A stretch of 64,000 nucleotides of DNA from Limosilactobacillus oris DSM 4864 (GCF_001434465.1 NZ_AZGE01000003.1:32885-96884); one strand, 5' to 3'. Shown: positions 16,276-26,059, numbered from the stretch's first letter. The notes: generated by a model from the letters alone, not told the origin. Made by a program: numbers and translations.

Positions 16276-17124
16276 ATGAAAAAGGTTAAGGCAATCTGGC
16301 TGCTGCTGATCCTGCTGATCCCCACTTTCTTGCTGGGGGGCTGCGAGAGTGTTACGACCCGGGCCAATACGCAGGATACCTGGTCGCGGATTGAGCGCCG
16401 TAAAAAAGTGGTGATTGGCCTAGATGATAGCTTTGTGCCGATGGGTTTTCGCGAAAAGAACGGTAAGCTGGTTGGCTATGATGTGGACCTTGCAAAGGCA
16501 GTCTTTAAGCAGTATGGGATTAAGGTTGATTTTCAGACCATTGACTGGTCAATGAAAGAGACCGAGTTGAAGAACGGGACGATTGACCTGCTGTGGAATG
16601 GTTATTCCATGAATCCGAGCCGGGAAAAGAAAGTCGCCTTTAGCCGGCCATACCTAGATAACCGGCAGGTCCTGGTAACGAAAAAGAGCAGTCACATTGA
16701 CGGCTTGAGTGGGATGGCTGGTAAGTCGCTGGGGGTCCAAAATGGGTCTACTGGGGCGGCTGTTCTGGATGCTAAGCCTAAGCTGTTAAAGGATAAAATT
16801 AAAAATAAGTCGGCGGTCCTCTATGATACCTTCCCGGACGCCTTTATTGACCTCAATGCCAACCGGATTCAGGGCATCCTAATGGATCAGGTGTATGCCG
16901 ACTATTACGTTGACCACCAGAAGGACAAGAATGCTTATCAGGTTTACGAGAGCAAGCAGCTGCCGGCAGAATACTTTGGTGTTGGGATGCGGAAAGGTGA
17001 CAAGACCCTCCGTAAGAAGATCAACCAGGGCTTAGGCCGCCTGCAAAAGGATGGTCAGCTCCGACAGATTAATGAAAAGTGGTTTGGCAAGGACAGTAAC
17101 TTCCTGGGCCCAGATAGTGAATAG
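16276..17124 (+). CDS. Amino-acid ABC transporter substrate-binding lipoprotein
   Basis: A 282-residue family 3 extracellular solute-binding protein. It has a lipoprotein signal peptide with charged N-end KKVK, a hydrophobic core, and lipobox LLGGC with C23 as the lipidated residue. The mature domain begins with the typical VVIGLDDSFVPMGF and the GKLVGYDVDLAKAV motif. It should sit on the outer face of the membrane and deliver substrate (histidine, by the T-box) to the permease. It is the third gene of the operon, closed by the 17150 terminator. Confidence 0.92.
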   Translation: MKKVKAIWLLLILLIPTFLLGGCESVTTRANTQDTWSRIERRKKVVIGLDDSFVPMGFREKNGKLVGYDVDLAKAVFKQYGIKVDFQTIDWSMKETELKNGTIDLLWNGYSMNPSREKKVAFSRPYLDNRQVLVTKKSSHIDGLSGMAGKSLGVQNGSTGAAVLDAKPKLLKDKIKNKSAVLYDTFPDAFIDLNANRIQGILMDQVYADYYVDHQKDKNAYQVYESKQLPAEYFGVGMRKGDKTLRKKINQGLGRLQKDGQLRQINEKWFGKDSNFLGPDSE

Positions 17125-17149
17125 GAATAGGCCTATCAATTCGAAAAAA

Positions 17150-17194
17150 CGACCTCCAGAGTTTGGCAACTGCTGACTCTGGGGGTCGCTTTAT
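17150..17194 (+). terminator. Terminator of the amino-acid transporter operon
   Basis: CGACCTCCAGAGT (17150-17162) pairs with ACTCTGGGGGTCG (17176-17188), followed by CTTTAT. The T-run is weak. Confidence 0.8.
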
Positions 17195-17212
17195 GCTCAT
17201 CGCGGTGGCAGT

Positions 17213-17241
17213 TTGAATTTGCCTAGCAGATAACGTATCAT
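17213..17241 (+). promoter_or_regulatory. Promoter of ymfF-ymfH
   Basis: TTGAAT (17213-17218) and TATCAT (17236-17241) with a 17-nt spacer. Confidence 0.7.
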
Positions 17242-17286
17242 TAACCCGTATGGAATGGAGTATTTTGGATAGGAAGGATGATATTC

Positions 17287-18540
17287 ATGCGGTATCAATT
17301 AACTGATGGGGTCAATTTAGAAGTAATCCCCACGAACAAATTCAATATGAACCAGATCCTAATTAACTTTGCTACGCCGCAAACGGCAGACAATGCAACG
17401 GCGCGGAACCTGTTAGCCAACTTACTCGAGACAAGTACGAACAAGTACCCGACGCAGACTGAACTGGCCGACCAGCTAGCAAAGATGTACGGGGCATACG
17501 TCAACATGGGGGTTAGCCGGGTCGGCCGGCTGCACTGTGTTCGCCTGAAGGCCAGCTTTGTCAATAATGAGCTGGCTAATGAGGACCTGTTCCAACAACT
17601 GCTAGCTTTGATCCAGGAAATGCTGTTTAACCCGCTGGTCAGCGATAACCAATTTGATGAGGCAACGTTTGCGCGGCAGGCAGTTAACTTGCAGAGCACC
17701 ATCAAGGGCTACTATGACGACAAACAGTTTTGGGCGGCCCGCCGCCTGCTGGACCTTTACTACCGTGATGACTCGGTAATGAAGATTCCGAGTTTTGGCC
17801 GGGCCCAGGCGGTCAATCAACTGACACCCGCCAGCGTTTACCAGACCTACCAGCGGATGCTGACTAACGACCGGGTCGATATCTTCTTCCTGGGGAATAT
17901 TGATGAAGAACAGGTGAAGCAGGCGTTTGCCCAGCTGCCGTTTACGCCCCGGCCGAATGCCGATGCGCAGCCGGAAATTCTGTACCACCAGCCGCTCTAC
18001 CGGCAGGTTCAACGGCAGGTGGAATACCAACCGGTCAGCCAGGCAAAACTCAACATTGGTTACCAGTTGCCACTGTATAGCGGTACGGAGCTATATTACG
18101 CCGGGATCGTCTTTAACGACCTCTTTGGGGGCAGCCCCTTTTCCAAACTTTACGTTAATATCCGTGAACAGGCAGGATTGGCTTATTACGCAGCTAGCCG
18201 GTTAATGCCGTTTAATGGGCTCCTGAGTGTCCAGTCAGGGATTGATTCCAAGCGGGCAGTCCAGGTCGAGGGGTTGATTGACAGCCAGTTAGCAGATCTG
18301 CAGGCGGGCCGCTTTAGTACGGAACGGTTTACGGAGGTGCAGAATGGGCTAGCTAACCAGTACCTGTCGAGTAATGACCTCGCTGGAAACATTCTCGGCC
18401 GGCGACTGACTAACCAGCTCTTAGGCTTGCCTAACCAGGACGAGGCGGCCGCAATTCATGCGGTTACCCGTGAGCAAGTGGTGGCGGTTGCCAAAATGAT
18501 GAAAAAGCAAGCGGTATACTTATTAAGTGGTGAGAATTAA
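17287..18540 (+). CDS. ymfF: M16-family peptidase-like protein YmfF (non-catalytic partner)
   Basis: A 417-residue M16 (pitrilysin/processing-peptidase) fold protein. The zinc motif HxxEH expected in the N-terminal domain is missing: the equivalent stretch reads LLANLLETSTNKYP. This matches Bacillus YmfF, which pairs with the active YmfH; both are linked to EF-P modification in B. subtilis. The R/Y pair of the C-terminal domain is visible (EQAGLAYYAAS, about residues 297-307). I use ATG 17287, 9 nt after GGAAGG, rather than an ATG adjoining that site. Only 5 nt separate it from ymfH. Confidence 0.85.
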   Translation: MRYQLTDGVNLEVIPTNKFNMNQILINFATPQTADNATARNLLANLLETSTNKYPTQTELADQLAKMYGAYVNMGVSRVGRLHCVRLKASFVNNELANEDLFQQLLALIQEMLFNPLVSDNQFDEATFARQAVNLQSTIKGYYDDKQFWAARRLLDLYYRDDSVMKIPSFGRAQAVNQLTPASVYQTYQRMLTNDRVDIFFLGNIDEEQVKQAFAQLPFTPRPNADAQPEILYHQPLYRQVQRQVEYQPVSQAKLNIGYQLPLYSGTELYYAGIVFNDLFGGSPFSKLYVNIREQAGLAYYAASRLMPFNGLLSVQSGIDSKRAVQVEGLIDSQLADLQAGRFSTERFTEVQNGLANQYLSSNDLAGNILGRRLTNQLLGLPNQDEAAAIHAVTREQVVAVAKMMKKQAVYLLSGEN

Positions 18541-18545
18541 ACTAA

Positions 18546-19844
18546 ATGGAGAATTATCTTTATCGTGAATTTAACCGGTCTGTCTACCGGGAAACACTGG
18601 CAAATGGTTTGCGGGTAGAGTTGATGCCGATGGCGGGATTTAACAAAACCTATGCGATTATGACCACCGATTTTGGCTCGGTTGATAACCATTTTATCCC
18701 CTACCAGGGGGACGAAGCGGTCCGGGTGCCTGACGGAACGGCCCATTTTTTAGAACATAAGCTCTTTGAAAAGCAGGACCACGACGCTTTCGACCTCTTC
18801 GGCGAACTGGGGGCAGACGCGAACGCCTTTACCAGTTTTACCCAGACCAGCTATCTCTTTTCGACGACGAGCCGCCTGCACGAGAACCTCGACGTCCTCC
18901 TCGATTTTGTGCAGGAGCCTTACTTTACGGAGCAGATGGTGGCAAAGGAACAGGGAATTATCGGGCAGGAAATTCAAATGTACAATGATGACCCGGGCTG
19001 GCGGCTTTACTTGGGGATGCTCGGCAACCTGTACCCGCATGACCCGATGCGGATTGATATTGCCGGAACCGTCGAGTCGATTCGGCAGATTACGCCGTTG
19101 ACGTTAATGGAATGCTACCGGACTTTTTACCAGCCAGGTAATATGACCCTGCTGCTGGTGGGGAAGCTAGAACCGGCCCAAACCATGACGTGGATTAAAG
19201 CCAACCAGCAGCGCCGGTTATTTGCCGCCCAGGAGGCCCCGCAGCGTCTGTTTGAACTGACCGATCCTACTGGTCACGACGTAATTCCGTTCCGTTCTTT
19301 GACAATGAACGTTTCCCGCCCGAAAATCATGGTGGGAGTGCGGGGTACGAAGACCTTTGCTAACGGTCGCGACCGCTTGAAGTATAAGCTGGCGGTGGAC
19401 CTGTTATTGGATATGCTGCTTGATGACACTTCGGCCAACTACCTGCGCCTCTATGATAAGGGGATCATTGATGATTCTTTCGGCTATAGCTATGATATGC
19501 AGCGGGGCTTTGACTTTGCGACGATCAGCACGAATACCGAGCAGCTGGAAGAGTTTGCGGATGAAGTGATGGTGATTTTAGAAAATGCCGACCAGGAGCT
19601 GGAACAGGCAGCCGACCGGTTTGCTGGAGTAAAGCGGGCTGAAGTGGGCCGCTTGATTAGCCTGCTTGATTCTCCCGAGGCGGTAGGGAATCGCTATGCT
19701 GGCCGCCTCTATGATGATGCTAACCTGATGGATGAAATTCGTCTCTTGCAGGAGCTGGAGCTGGCTGACCTGCACCAAGCAGCAACCGACTTCATTATGC
19801 CCCAGGCGATGTCAGTCTACCAAATCGTTCCCCAGCACCAGTAA
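18546..19844 (+). CDS. ymfH: M16-family zinc metallopeptidase YmfH
   Basis: A 432-residue M16 peptidase and the catalytic partner of YmfF. The inverted zinc motif HFLEH sits at residues 67-71 and a downstream glutamate in the EIQMYNDDPGWR stretch (about residues 143-154) completes the site. Its ribosome site is weak (GGTGAG inside the end of ymfF), which suggests coupling to ymfF translation. In B. subtilis the pair sits in the same ymf-pgsA-cinA-recA neighbourhood. The short-chain dehydrogenase gene ymfI that often follows is absent here. Confidence 0.9.
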   Translation: MENYLYREFNRSVYRETLANGLRVELMPMAGFNKTYAIMTTDFGSVDNHFIPYQGDEAVRVPDGTAHFLEHKLFEKQDHDAFDLFGELGADANAFTSFTQTSYLFSTTSRLHENLDVLLDFVQEPYFTEQMVAKEQGIIGQEIQMYNDDPGWRLYLGMLGNLYPHDPMRIDIAGTVESIRQITPLTLMECYRTFYQPGNMTLLLVGKLEPAQTMTWIKANQQRRLFAAQEAPQRLFELTDPTGHDVIPFRSLTMNVSRPKIMVGVRGTKTFANGRDRLKYKLAVDLLLDMLLDDTSANYLRLYDKGIIDDSFGYSYDMQRGFDFATISTNTEQLEEFADEVMVILENADQELEQAADRFAGVKRAEVGRLISLLDSPEAVGNRYAGRLYDDANLMDEIRLLQELELADLHQAATDFIMPQAMSVYQIVPQHQ

Positions 19845-19880
19845 ATAAATATTTTCTTAACTTTCACCTGGCAGGCGGCA

Positions 19881-19889
19881 TGATATAAT
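19881..19889 (+). promoter_or_regulatory. Extended -10 promoter of rodZ
   Basis: TGATATAAT, 42 nt before the rodZ start codon; no clear -35 box. Confidence 0.55.
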
Positions 19890-19930
19890 TATCCAGTGAG
19901 TAAAACTAAGAGATTAATGGAGATAAGATA

Positions 19931-21022
19931 ATGAGTGAAAACGACAGCGAACAACAAATTCAAATTGGTAAAAAGCTGCGGGAGGCCCGGCAAGCGAAAG
20001 GCTACACATTAGACGACCTTCAACAAATCACGAAGATTCAGAAGCGGTACTTGATTGCAATTGAGGATGAAAAATTCGATGAATTGCCAGGTGATTTTTA
20101 TGTCCGTGCCTTTATCAAGCAGTACGCCAATACGGTTGGCTTAGATGGTAAAGAACTGCTGCGGGAGTACGATGATGACCTGCCTGAAGCAAAGACGGCG
20201 GAATACTCTGACCATATTTCCCAAGCAGTGGAAACACGGGCTAGCCAGCGTAAGACCGTCAGCAATAGTGTTTCCAAAGCGCGCCAATATTTGCCAACGG
20301 TTATCATTGCCTGTGTAATCGTGGTTGTTTTGGCGGCAATCTGGATTACCGCGATTGCACGGAGCCATCGTGATTCTTCGACGCGGATTGACAATAGTTC
20401 CGTATCCGTTTCTGGTGAAAGCCGGAAAAAGGCATCGTCTGCTAAGAAGACCTCGACTAAAACCAGCACGGCAAAGCTGAAACTGACGGAGCAAAGTCGG
20501 ACCGCAACTGCCGTTACCTATACCGCTGGCAAGCTAAATAAGGCTGTTAACCTGGATGTGCAGACAAGCGGCAGTTCGACGGTTCGGGCCGTGGCAAATA
20601 ACACTGACACCCTCTTGAGCCGGACTTTGACCGCTAACGGGAAGAGCAGTGTCAAGGTTGCCAAGGGAACGACTTCCCTGGTGATCACCGTTACTAATCC
20701 GGCGGTTACGACCATTAAAATTGGTGGGCGGACCATTAACTTTACCAATAGCGGAAAGGCCCAAACGACGCGGACGATTACCATCAACTTTGGTAGCCAG
20801 ACCGCCAGCTCTTCAAGCACTAATAATACGACCGTGAATAATGGTCAACGGACCACCACTAACAATACGACGACTGCGGTCAACCGGTCGGCAACAACCA
20901 ACTCCACCACGACGGGAACGTCAAATGCCACGACTGCTAACCGTCAGCAGACGACTACGACCCCGACGACTGGTAATCAGGGAACTACTACTACCGGTGG
21001 CCAGCAAACCACCACACGTTAA
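19931..21022 (+). CDS. rodZ: RodZ/YmfM-type membrane protein with Thr-rich tail
   Basis: A 363-residue bitopic protein. Residues 10-75 form a helix-turn-helix (KLREARQAKGYTLDDLQQITK) that in RodZ binds MreB. A membrane helix lies at about 120-140. The outside part has a Ser/Lys-rich linker, a beta-rich DUF4115-like domain (about 190-290), and a 70-residue tail almost entirely of Thr, Asn, Ser, Gly and Gln. RodZ anchors the MreB elongasome. The ATG follows GGAG at 9 nt. It is probably co-transcribed with pgsA, 18 nt downstream. The tail is an oddity (see findings). Confidence 0.88.
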   Translation: MSENDSEQQIQIGKKLREARQAKGYTLDDLQQITKIQKRYLIAIEDEKFDELPGDFYVRAFIKQYANTVGLDGKELLREYDDDLPEAKTAEYSDHISQAVETRASQRKTVSNSVSKARQYLPTVIIACVIVVVLAAIWITAIARSHRDSSTRIDNSSVSVSGESRKKASSAKKTSTKTSTAKLKLTEQSRTATAVTYTAGKLNKAVNLDVQTSGSSTVRAVANNTDTLLSRTLTANGKSSVKVAKGTTSLVITVTNPAVTTIKIGGRTINFTNSGKAQTTRTITINFGSQTASSSSTNNTTVNNGQRTTTNNTTTAVNRSATTNSTTTGTSNATTANRQQTTTTPTTGNQGTTTTGGQQTTTR

Positions 21023-21040
21023 TCCAGGGAGGACGAGCTT

Positions 21041-21625
21041 TTGAATTTACCTAACAAACTAACCGTTGTACGATTAATAATTGTTCCCTTCTTCCTGATT
21101 TTAATGGTGGTGCCCTTTGCCTGGGGTAGCGTGACCTTTTGGGGAGCGACGATTCCCGTGGCCCAGCTGATTGCCGCAATCCTGTTCATTGCGGCGACCA
21201 TTACTGACAACTTAGATGGGCGGATCGCCCGGAAACATCACCTGGTGACGAACTTCGGTAAATTTACCGATCCCCTAGCAGATAAGCTGCTCGTAATGAC
21301 TGCCTTTATCGTTTTGACTGGCAGTCAGGTAGTGCCTGCCTGGGTCACCACGATCATCATTTGGCGGGAACTTTCAGTAACCGGTCTGCGGTTGCTGTTG
21401 GTAGAACAGGATGGTACGGTTTTAGCTGCAAAGATGCCTGGAAAAATTAAGACGACGACGCAGTTTATCGCAATTATCTTCTTGCTGCTAAACAACGTTA
21501 TTTTTGCCATCTGGAATATTCCGTTTGGTCAAATTATGTTGTACATCTGTCTGTTCTTCACCATTTACTCTGGAGTTGACTACTTCATCCAGGGCCGGGG
21601 TGTGTTCTCGGACGGCTTTAAGTAA
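21041..21625 (+). CDS. pgsA: CDP-diacylglycerol-glycerol-3-phosphate phosphatidyltransferase
   Basis: PgsA makes phosphatidylglycerol phosphate from CDP-diacylglycerol and glycerol 3-phosphate, the committed step to phosphatidylglycerol. The 194-residue membrane enzyme has the CDP-alcohol phosphotransferase signature at about residues 62-87: DNLDGRIAR, then GKFTDPLADK, with all metal-binding aspartates present. Four or more hydrophobic helices are visible. The TTG start at 21041 follows GGGAGG. It is the last gene of the rodZ unit, ending at the 21678 terminator. Confidence 0.94.
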   Translation: MNLPNKLTVVRLIIVPFFLILMVVPFAWGSVTFWGATIPVAQLIAAILFIAATITDNLDGRIARKHHLVTNFGKFTDPLADKLLVMTAFIVLTGSQVVPAWVTTIIIWRELSVTGLRLLLVEQDGTVLAAKMPGKIKTTTQFIAIIFLLLNNVIFAIWNIPFGQIMLYICLFFTIYSGVDYFIQGRGVFSDGFK

Positions 21626-21677
21626 ACAAGGATAACGCAACGGCGTGCCATTGCTGCTCAGGCAGGGGATGCCGATG

Positions 21678-21726
21678 GGAGCGGGGACCGAACTAGGAAG
21701 GGCTAGTTCCGCCCCACTCCTTTTTT
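21678..21726 (+). terminator. Terminator after pgsA
   Basis: GGAGCGGGG and CGAACTAG (21678-21696) face CTAGTTC and GCCCCACTCC (21703-21720) imperfectly, followed by six T. Confidence 0.85.
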
Positions 21727-21794
21727 GCCTTTTTTAACAGTTTTCGTGCATTTACGGGTAAAGGCCGTGTTTAAATAATTAGGAGGATACTGAC

Positions 21795-23042
21795 ATGGAT
21801 GCAGAAATTATTTCGGTAGGAACTGAATTAGTGTTGGGCCAGGTGACGAATACTAATGTTCCGTTATTAGCCCGGACGCTTTCAACGCTGGACATTAAAT
21901 CCCCCCACCAGGTAACGGTGATGGACGACCAGGAGCAAATCGTTACTGCGATTGACAATGCCCGTCAGCGGGCGTCGCTGATCTTTGTCTGTGGTGGGCT
22001 TGGACCGACAACCGATGACGTTACGCTAAAGAGTACTGCTGCCGCTTTAGGGACGGGGCTAAAGACGGATGAACAGCACTGGGAGTGGATCAAGGGAACG
22101 TTTAAGGCGCGCCGGATTGAGATGCTCCCGGAGAATATTCAACAGGCTCGTTACCTTGCCGGTGGGACACCGCTCGCCAATCCGGTGGGGCTGGCATTGG
22201 GCAGCTGGTACGAGCAGGACGGCCTGGTGGTAGTCGTGCTTCCGGGGCCCCCAGCAGAGTTCCGGGCAATGCTGGAAGAAAGTGTTCAACCGCGTCTGGT
22301 GGAAAAGTATGGTACCGGGCGGCGGATTGCAAGTCGAACCTTGAATTTTTTGGGACGGCCCGAGTCGCAGTTAATGGATGAGATTGAGGCTGCAACTGAG
22401 CAGTTTCAGGATATGACGGTTACCTCCTACGTTCAGCCTAGCCAAATCCAGGTACGGATTAACGTCTATGACCTGCCGACAGCTCAGGCTAATGACCTGC
22501 TAGACCAGGTCACGGCAGCCATTTTGGCGGTCGAACGGCCATACTTCTTTGGGGTTGGCGACAAGTGTACGCTGGTAGCGGAGGTGGTTGAGCAGCTGCA
22601 TGCGCGGCGGCAAACCATCACTGGGGCTGAGAGCCTCACCGGCGGCCTTTTTCAGAGTACGATTTGTTCGGTCCCTGGTGCCTCCAACGTCTTTAACGGT
22701 GGTTTTGTGACCTATGCGGCGGGTGCGAAGGAAAAATTACTGGGGATTGAACCGGAAGTAATTGCAGAACACGGGGTTGTGAGTTCCCAGACCGCGGCCC
22801 AGATGGCAGAAAAGAGCCGTGAACTCCTGGATGCTGACTTTGCGCTCTCCTTTACCGGAGTTGCGGGCCCTGATGACTTGGAGGGGCACCCGGCGGGAAC
22901 CGTTTGGCTGGGACTTGCTCACCGCGGCCAGCCGACGAAAACTAAGGAGCTCCATTTAGCTGCCTACCTGGGGCGGCAGGCGGTTCGTAACCTGAGTGTC
23001 CAGTACGGCCTACAAATGGTTTTCCAGGCACTACAAGGCTAA
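21795..23042 (+). CDS. cinA: Competence/damage-inducible protein CinA
   Basis: A full-length 415-residue CinA. It has an N-terminal MoaB/MogA-like domain (COG1058; about 1-170, with GTELVLGQ and CGGLGPTTDD) and a C-terminal nicotinamide-nucleotide amidase domain (about 250-415, with the TGAESLTGG motif and TGVAGPDDLEGHPAGTVW). The family handles pyridine nucleotide repair, and in streptococci CinA is competence-induced and bound to RecA. The ATG follows TTAGGAGG. It lies directly upstream of recA with a LexA box in between. Confidence 0.95.
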   Translation: MDAEIISVGTELVLGQVTNTNVPLLARTLSTLDIKSPHQVTVMDDQEQIVTAIDNARQRASLIFVCGGLGPTTDDVTLKSTAAALGTGLKTDEQHWEWIKGTFKARRIEMLPENIQQARYLAGGTPLANPVGLALGSWYEQDGLVVVVLPGPPAEFRAMLEESVQPRLVEKYGTGRRIASRTLNFLGRPESQLMDEIEAATEQFQDMTVTSYVQPSQIQVRINVYDLPTAQANDLLDQVTAAILAVERPYFFGVGDKCTLVAEVVEQLHARRQTITGAESLTGGLFQSTICSVPGASNVFNGGFVTYAAGAKEKLLGIEPEVIAEHGVVSSQTAAQMAEKSRELLDADFALSFTGVAGPDDLEGHPAGTVWLGLAHRGQPTKTKELHLAAYLGRQAVRNLSVQYGLQMVFQALQG

Positions 23043-23043
23043 G

Positions 23044-23057
23044 CGAACCGCTGTTCG
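23044..23057 (+). promoter_or_regulatory. LexA operator (SOS box) of recA
   Basis: CGAACCGCTGTTCG is a perfect 14-nt dyad fitting the Gram-positive SOS box CGAAC-N4-GTTCG. It begins 1 nt after the cinA stop codon and sits just upstream of the recA -35 box. The flanking G and C extend it to a 6-bp stem followed by ATTTTTC, so it may also act as a weak terminator for cinA. Confidence 0.85.
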
Positions 23058-23065
23058 CATTTTTC

Positions 23066-23094
23066 TTGTGTTTTCTGATGAAAACTGGTATCGT
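23066..23094 (+). promoter_or_regulatory. Promoter of recA
   Basis: TTGTGT (23066-23071) and TATCGT (23089-23094) with 17-nt spacing, 9 nt downstream of the LexA operator. Confidence 0.6.
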
Positions 23095-23132
23095 TAATTG
23101 GCAGAGATGAGTCCGATAAAGGAGGAAGTAAT

Positions 23133-24209
23133 TTGGCAGACCAGCGTAAAGCAGCTTTAGATAAAGCACTTCAAAAGATTGAAAAGAACTTTGGTAAGGG
23201 TTCGATCATGCGCATGGGGGATGCTGCCGACATGAAGATTGCGACGGTTTCCAGCGGTTCGCTGGCAATCGACAAGGCACTTGGTGTTGGCGGTTATCCA
23301 CGGGGCCGGATAGTAGAAATCTACGGTCCTGAAAGTTCGGGGAAGACGACTGTCGCCCTCCATGCCGTGGCAGAAGTTCAACGGCAAGGGGGCACGGTAG
23401 CGTACATCGATGCCGAAAACGCCTTAGACCCGCAGTATGCGGAAGCCCTTGGGGTTGATGTCGACAACCTGCTCTTATCCCAGCCAGACACCGGTGAAGA
23501 GGGACTGGCGATTGCAGATGCCTTAATTGCCACCAGTGCAATTGACCTGGTCGTGATTGATTCCGTAGCCGCCCTGGTTCCCCAAGCCGAAATTGATGGT
23601 GACATGGGTGACCACCACGTCGGTTTGCAGGCGCGGCTGATGTCCCAAGCCTTGCGGAAACTTTCTGGTGAAATCAACAAGACGAAGACAATTGCGATTT
23701 TCATCAATCAGATCCGTGAAAAGGTCGGGGTTATGTTTGGAAATCCCGAAACGACTACTGGGGGCCGGGCCCTTAAATTTTACTCCACCATCCGGATGGA
23801 AATCCGCCGGGCGGAACAGATTAAGAACGGAACCGACGTCATCGGTAATAAGGCGAAGGTCAAAATCGTTAAGAATAAGGTAGCACCTCCGTTCAAGCGG
23901 TGTGAAGTTGATATCATGTACGGTGAAGGAATCTCGAAGACTGGTGAACTGTTGGATATGGCGGTAGACCAGGACCTGGTGAAGAAGAGCGGTGCATGGT
24001 ACTCATACGGCAACGAACGAATTGGTCAAGGCCGGGAAAACGCCAAACAGTGGCTTGCTGATCACCCAGACAGCATGATGGAACTGATGAATAAGGTTCG
24101 GGTTGCTAATGGCATGAAGCCGCTGGAAGAGAGCAAGAAGGCCGCCGATGATGGTGACACTCCGGCTGCCGGTCAGCAGGAAACTATCGAAGAGGCCAGC
24201 AAGAACTAA
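23133..24209 (+). CDS. recA: Recombinase RecA
   Basis: RecA forms filaments on single-stranded DNA, carries out strand exchange, and triggers LexA self-cleavage. The 358-residue protein has Walker A GPESSGKT at residues 65-72, the [12 protein letters not shown]alker B strand near 140-151, the L2 loop with [22 protein letters not shown] near 190-213, and an acidic C-terminal tail. The TTG start at 23133 follows AAAGGAGG. LexA control is supported by the upstream box, and the place behind cinA also links it to competence. Confidence 0.98.
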   Translation: MADQRKAALDKALQKIEKNFGKGSIMRMGDAADMKIATVSSGSLAIDKALGVGGYPRGRIVEIYGPESSGKTTVALHAVAEVQRQGGTVAYIDAENALDPQYAEALGVDVDNLLLSQPDTGEEGLAIADALIATSAIDLVVIDSVAALVPQAEIDGDMGDHHVGLQARLMSQALRKLSGEINKTKTIAIFINQIREKVGVMFGNPETTTGGRALKFYSTIRMEIRRAEQIKNGTDVIGNKAKVKIVKNKVAPPFKRCEVDIMYGEGISKTGELLDMAVDQDLVKKSGAWYSYGNERIGQGRENAKQWLADHPDSMMELMNKVRVANGMKPLEESKKAADDGDTPAAGQQETIEEASKN

Positions 24210-24226
24210 CTAATACTGTTAACTAA

Positions 24227-24258
24227 GGGAGCACAAATGTTTGTGACTCCCTTTTTTG
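24227..24258 (+). terminator. Terminator after recA
   Basis: GGGAGCACAAA (24227-24237) pairs with TTTGTGACTCCC (24241-24252), one bulge, followed by TTTTTT. Confidence 0.9.
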
Positions 24259-24285
24259 CTGGGGAGGCGACAAAATAATAATAGT

Positions 24286-24314
24286 TGACACCTTCCTTGA
24301 CCAAGATTAAAATT
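24286..24314 (+). promoter_or_regulatory. Promoter of rny
   Basis: TTGACA (24286-24291) and TAAAAT (24309-24314), 17-nt spacer. The leader is about 80 nt. Confidence 0.8.
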
Positions 24315-24398
24315 TAATTTGTGTGATGCTTTTTAAGCGTGACACGGTGAAAATTATTAACCAACCAACAACAAAATAGTTGAAGCGGGGGTGAAATT

Positions 24399-25952
24399 GT
24401 GCAGTTATTTATTTTCGCCGCGCTTGCTATGGTTGTCGGTCTTGTTATTGGCTATGCTATTCGTAAAGCAACTTACGAAAAACAGTTAGCAGCGGCGCAG
24501 CAGACCGCTGCGGGAATTATTGCGACCGCTAAGAGTGAAGCGGAAACGGCGAAAAAAGAAGCGATTCTGGAGGCTAAGGAAGAAAGTCACCGCTACCGTG
24601 AAAACGTTGAAGATGAGCTAAAACAACGCCGGAGTGAGGTTCAGCGGCAGGAGGATCGTCTCTTGCAGCGTGAAACCAGCCTTGACCACAAGGATTCCGC
24701 ATTAGAACGACGTGAATCAGCGGTCGGCAAGCGTGAACACAAACTGGATCAGGAAACTGAGAAACTTCACCAAAAGCAGCAGGCAGCAACCGCATTAGTT
24801 GACCAGCGTCAGGCCGAATTGGAAAAGGTCGCGCAGATGTCACACGAGGATGCCAAGAGCCTGCTTCTGGCAGAAATGAAGGAGCAGCTCAAGACAGAGC
24901 GGGAAGTAATGATCCGTGACAGTGAGCAGGAAGCCGAAGTGACCGCGGATCGTAATGCAAAGAAATTGATCGTGGAAGCAATCCAGCGGAGTGCCGCCGA
25001 TGTAGTTTCCGAAACGACGGTCTCAGTTGTTAACCTGCCGAATGATGATATGAAGGGCCGGATTATCGGGCGCGAAGGTCGGAATATTCGGACCTTGGAA
25101 ACCCTGACCGGGATTGACCTGATTATTGATGATACGCCGGAAGCGGTCGTCTTGAGCGGCTTTGATCCCGTACGGCGGGAGATTGCTAAGATCGCCTTGG
25201 AGAAGCTAATTCAGGATGGCCGGATTCACCCGGCCCGGATTGAAGAGGCAGTCGACAAGGCCCGCAAGGAAATGGACAGTCAGCTCCGGGAGACCGGTGA
25301 ACAGGCACTCTTTGACCTTGGTATCCATTCAATGCACCCCGACCTGATTAAGACGGTCGGCCGGATGAAGTACCGGACCAGTTACGGACAAAACGTCCTT
25401 AACCACTCGATCGAGGTGGCTAAGCTAGCCGGTATTATGGCGGGTGAATTAGGTGAAGACGTGGCCCTGGCTAAACGGGCCGGACTCCTTCACGATATCG
25501 GAAAGGCAGTTGACCATGAGGTCGATGGTTCCCACGTTGAATTAGGAGTTGAATTGACGCGGAAGTATAAGGAAAATAAGGTTGTGATTAACACAATCGC
25601 TTCTCATCACGGTGATGTACCGGCAACGTCGGTCATTGCCGTCCTGGTACAGGCAGCGGATGCCATTTCTGGTGCCCGCCCCGGTGCCCGGAGTGAGTCC
25701 TTAGAGCAATACATTCAGCGGCTAAAGAAACTAGAAGGTATAGCTAATAATTACGATGGTGTCGACCATAGTTTTGCCATTCAGGCTGGTCGTGAATTAC
25801 GAGTAATTGTCAAGCCAAAGAAGATTTCCGACATGGAAGCAACGACTTTGGCTCATGATATTAAACAACAAATTGAGAAACAGTTAGAATATCCAGGCCA
25901 CATTAAGGTAACGGTTATTCGTGAAGTACGGGCGGTTGACTATGCAAAATAG
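24399..25952 (+). CDS. rny: Ribonuclease Y
   Basis: RNase Y is the membrane-bound endonuclease that starts mRNA decay in Firmicutes. The 517-residue protein has an N-terminal membrane helix (residues 3-22), a long coiled coil (about 30-195), a KH RNA-binding domain with [12 protein letters not shown] from residue 220, and an HD domain with the metal pair H365-D366 in [12 protein letters not shown]. The start is GTG 24399 behind GGGGGTG. Length and order are standard. It is monocistronic, with its own promoter and terminator. Confidence 0.96.
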   Translation: MQLFIFAALAMVVGLVIGYAIRKATYEKQLAAAQQTAAGIIATAKSEAETAKKEAILEAKEESHRYRENVEDELKQRRSEVQRQEDRLLQRETSLDHKDSALERRESAVGKREHKLDQETEKLHQKQQAATALVDQRQAELEKVAQMSHEDAKSLLLAEMKEQLKTEREVMIRDSEQEAEVTADRNAKKLIVEAIQRSAADVVSETTVSVVNLPNDDMKGRIIGREGRNIRTLETLTGIDLIIDDTPEAVVLSGFDPVRREIAKIALEKLIQDGRIHPARIEEAVDKARKEMDSQLRETGEQALFDLGIHSMHPDLIKTVGRMKYRTSYGQNVLNHSIEVAKLAGIMAGELGEDVALAKRAGLLHDIGKAVDHEVDGSHVELGVELTRKYKENKVVINTIASHHGDVPATSVIAVLVQAADAISGARPGARSESLEQYIQRLKKLEGIANNYDGVDHSFAIQAGRELRVIVKPKKISDMEATTLAHDIKQQIEKQLEYPGHIKVTVIREVRAVDYAK

Positions 25953-25977
25953 TTAGCCAATCAGCCAGCGTTATCAA

Positions 25978-26014
25978 GCAAGAGGTTGGGACTCAGCTCA
26001 ACCTCTTTGCTATT
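25978..26014 (+). terminator. Terminator after rny
   Basis: GCAAGAGGTTG (25978-25988) pairs with CAACCTCTTTGC (25999-26010), followed by TATTTT. Confidence 0.85.
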
Positions 26015-26059
26015 TTAAAGTTAATAGTGCAATCCGCAGGAGGCTGGCTGCACATCAAC

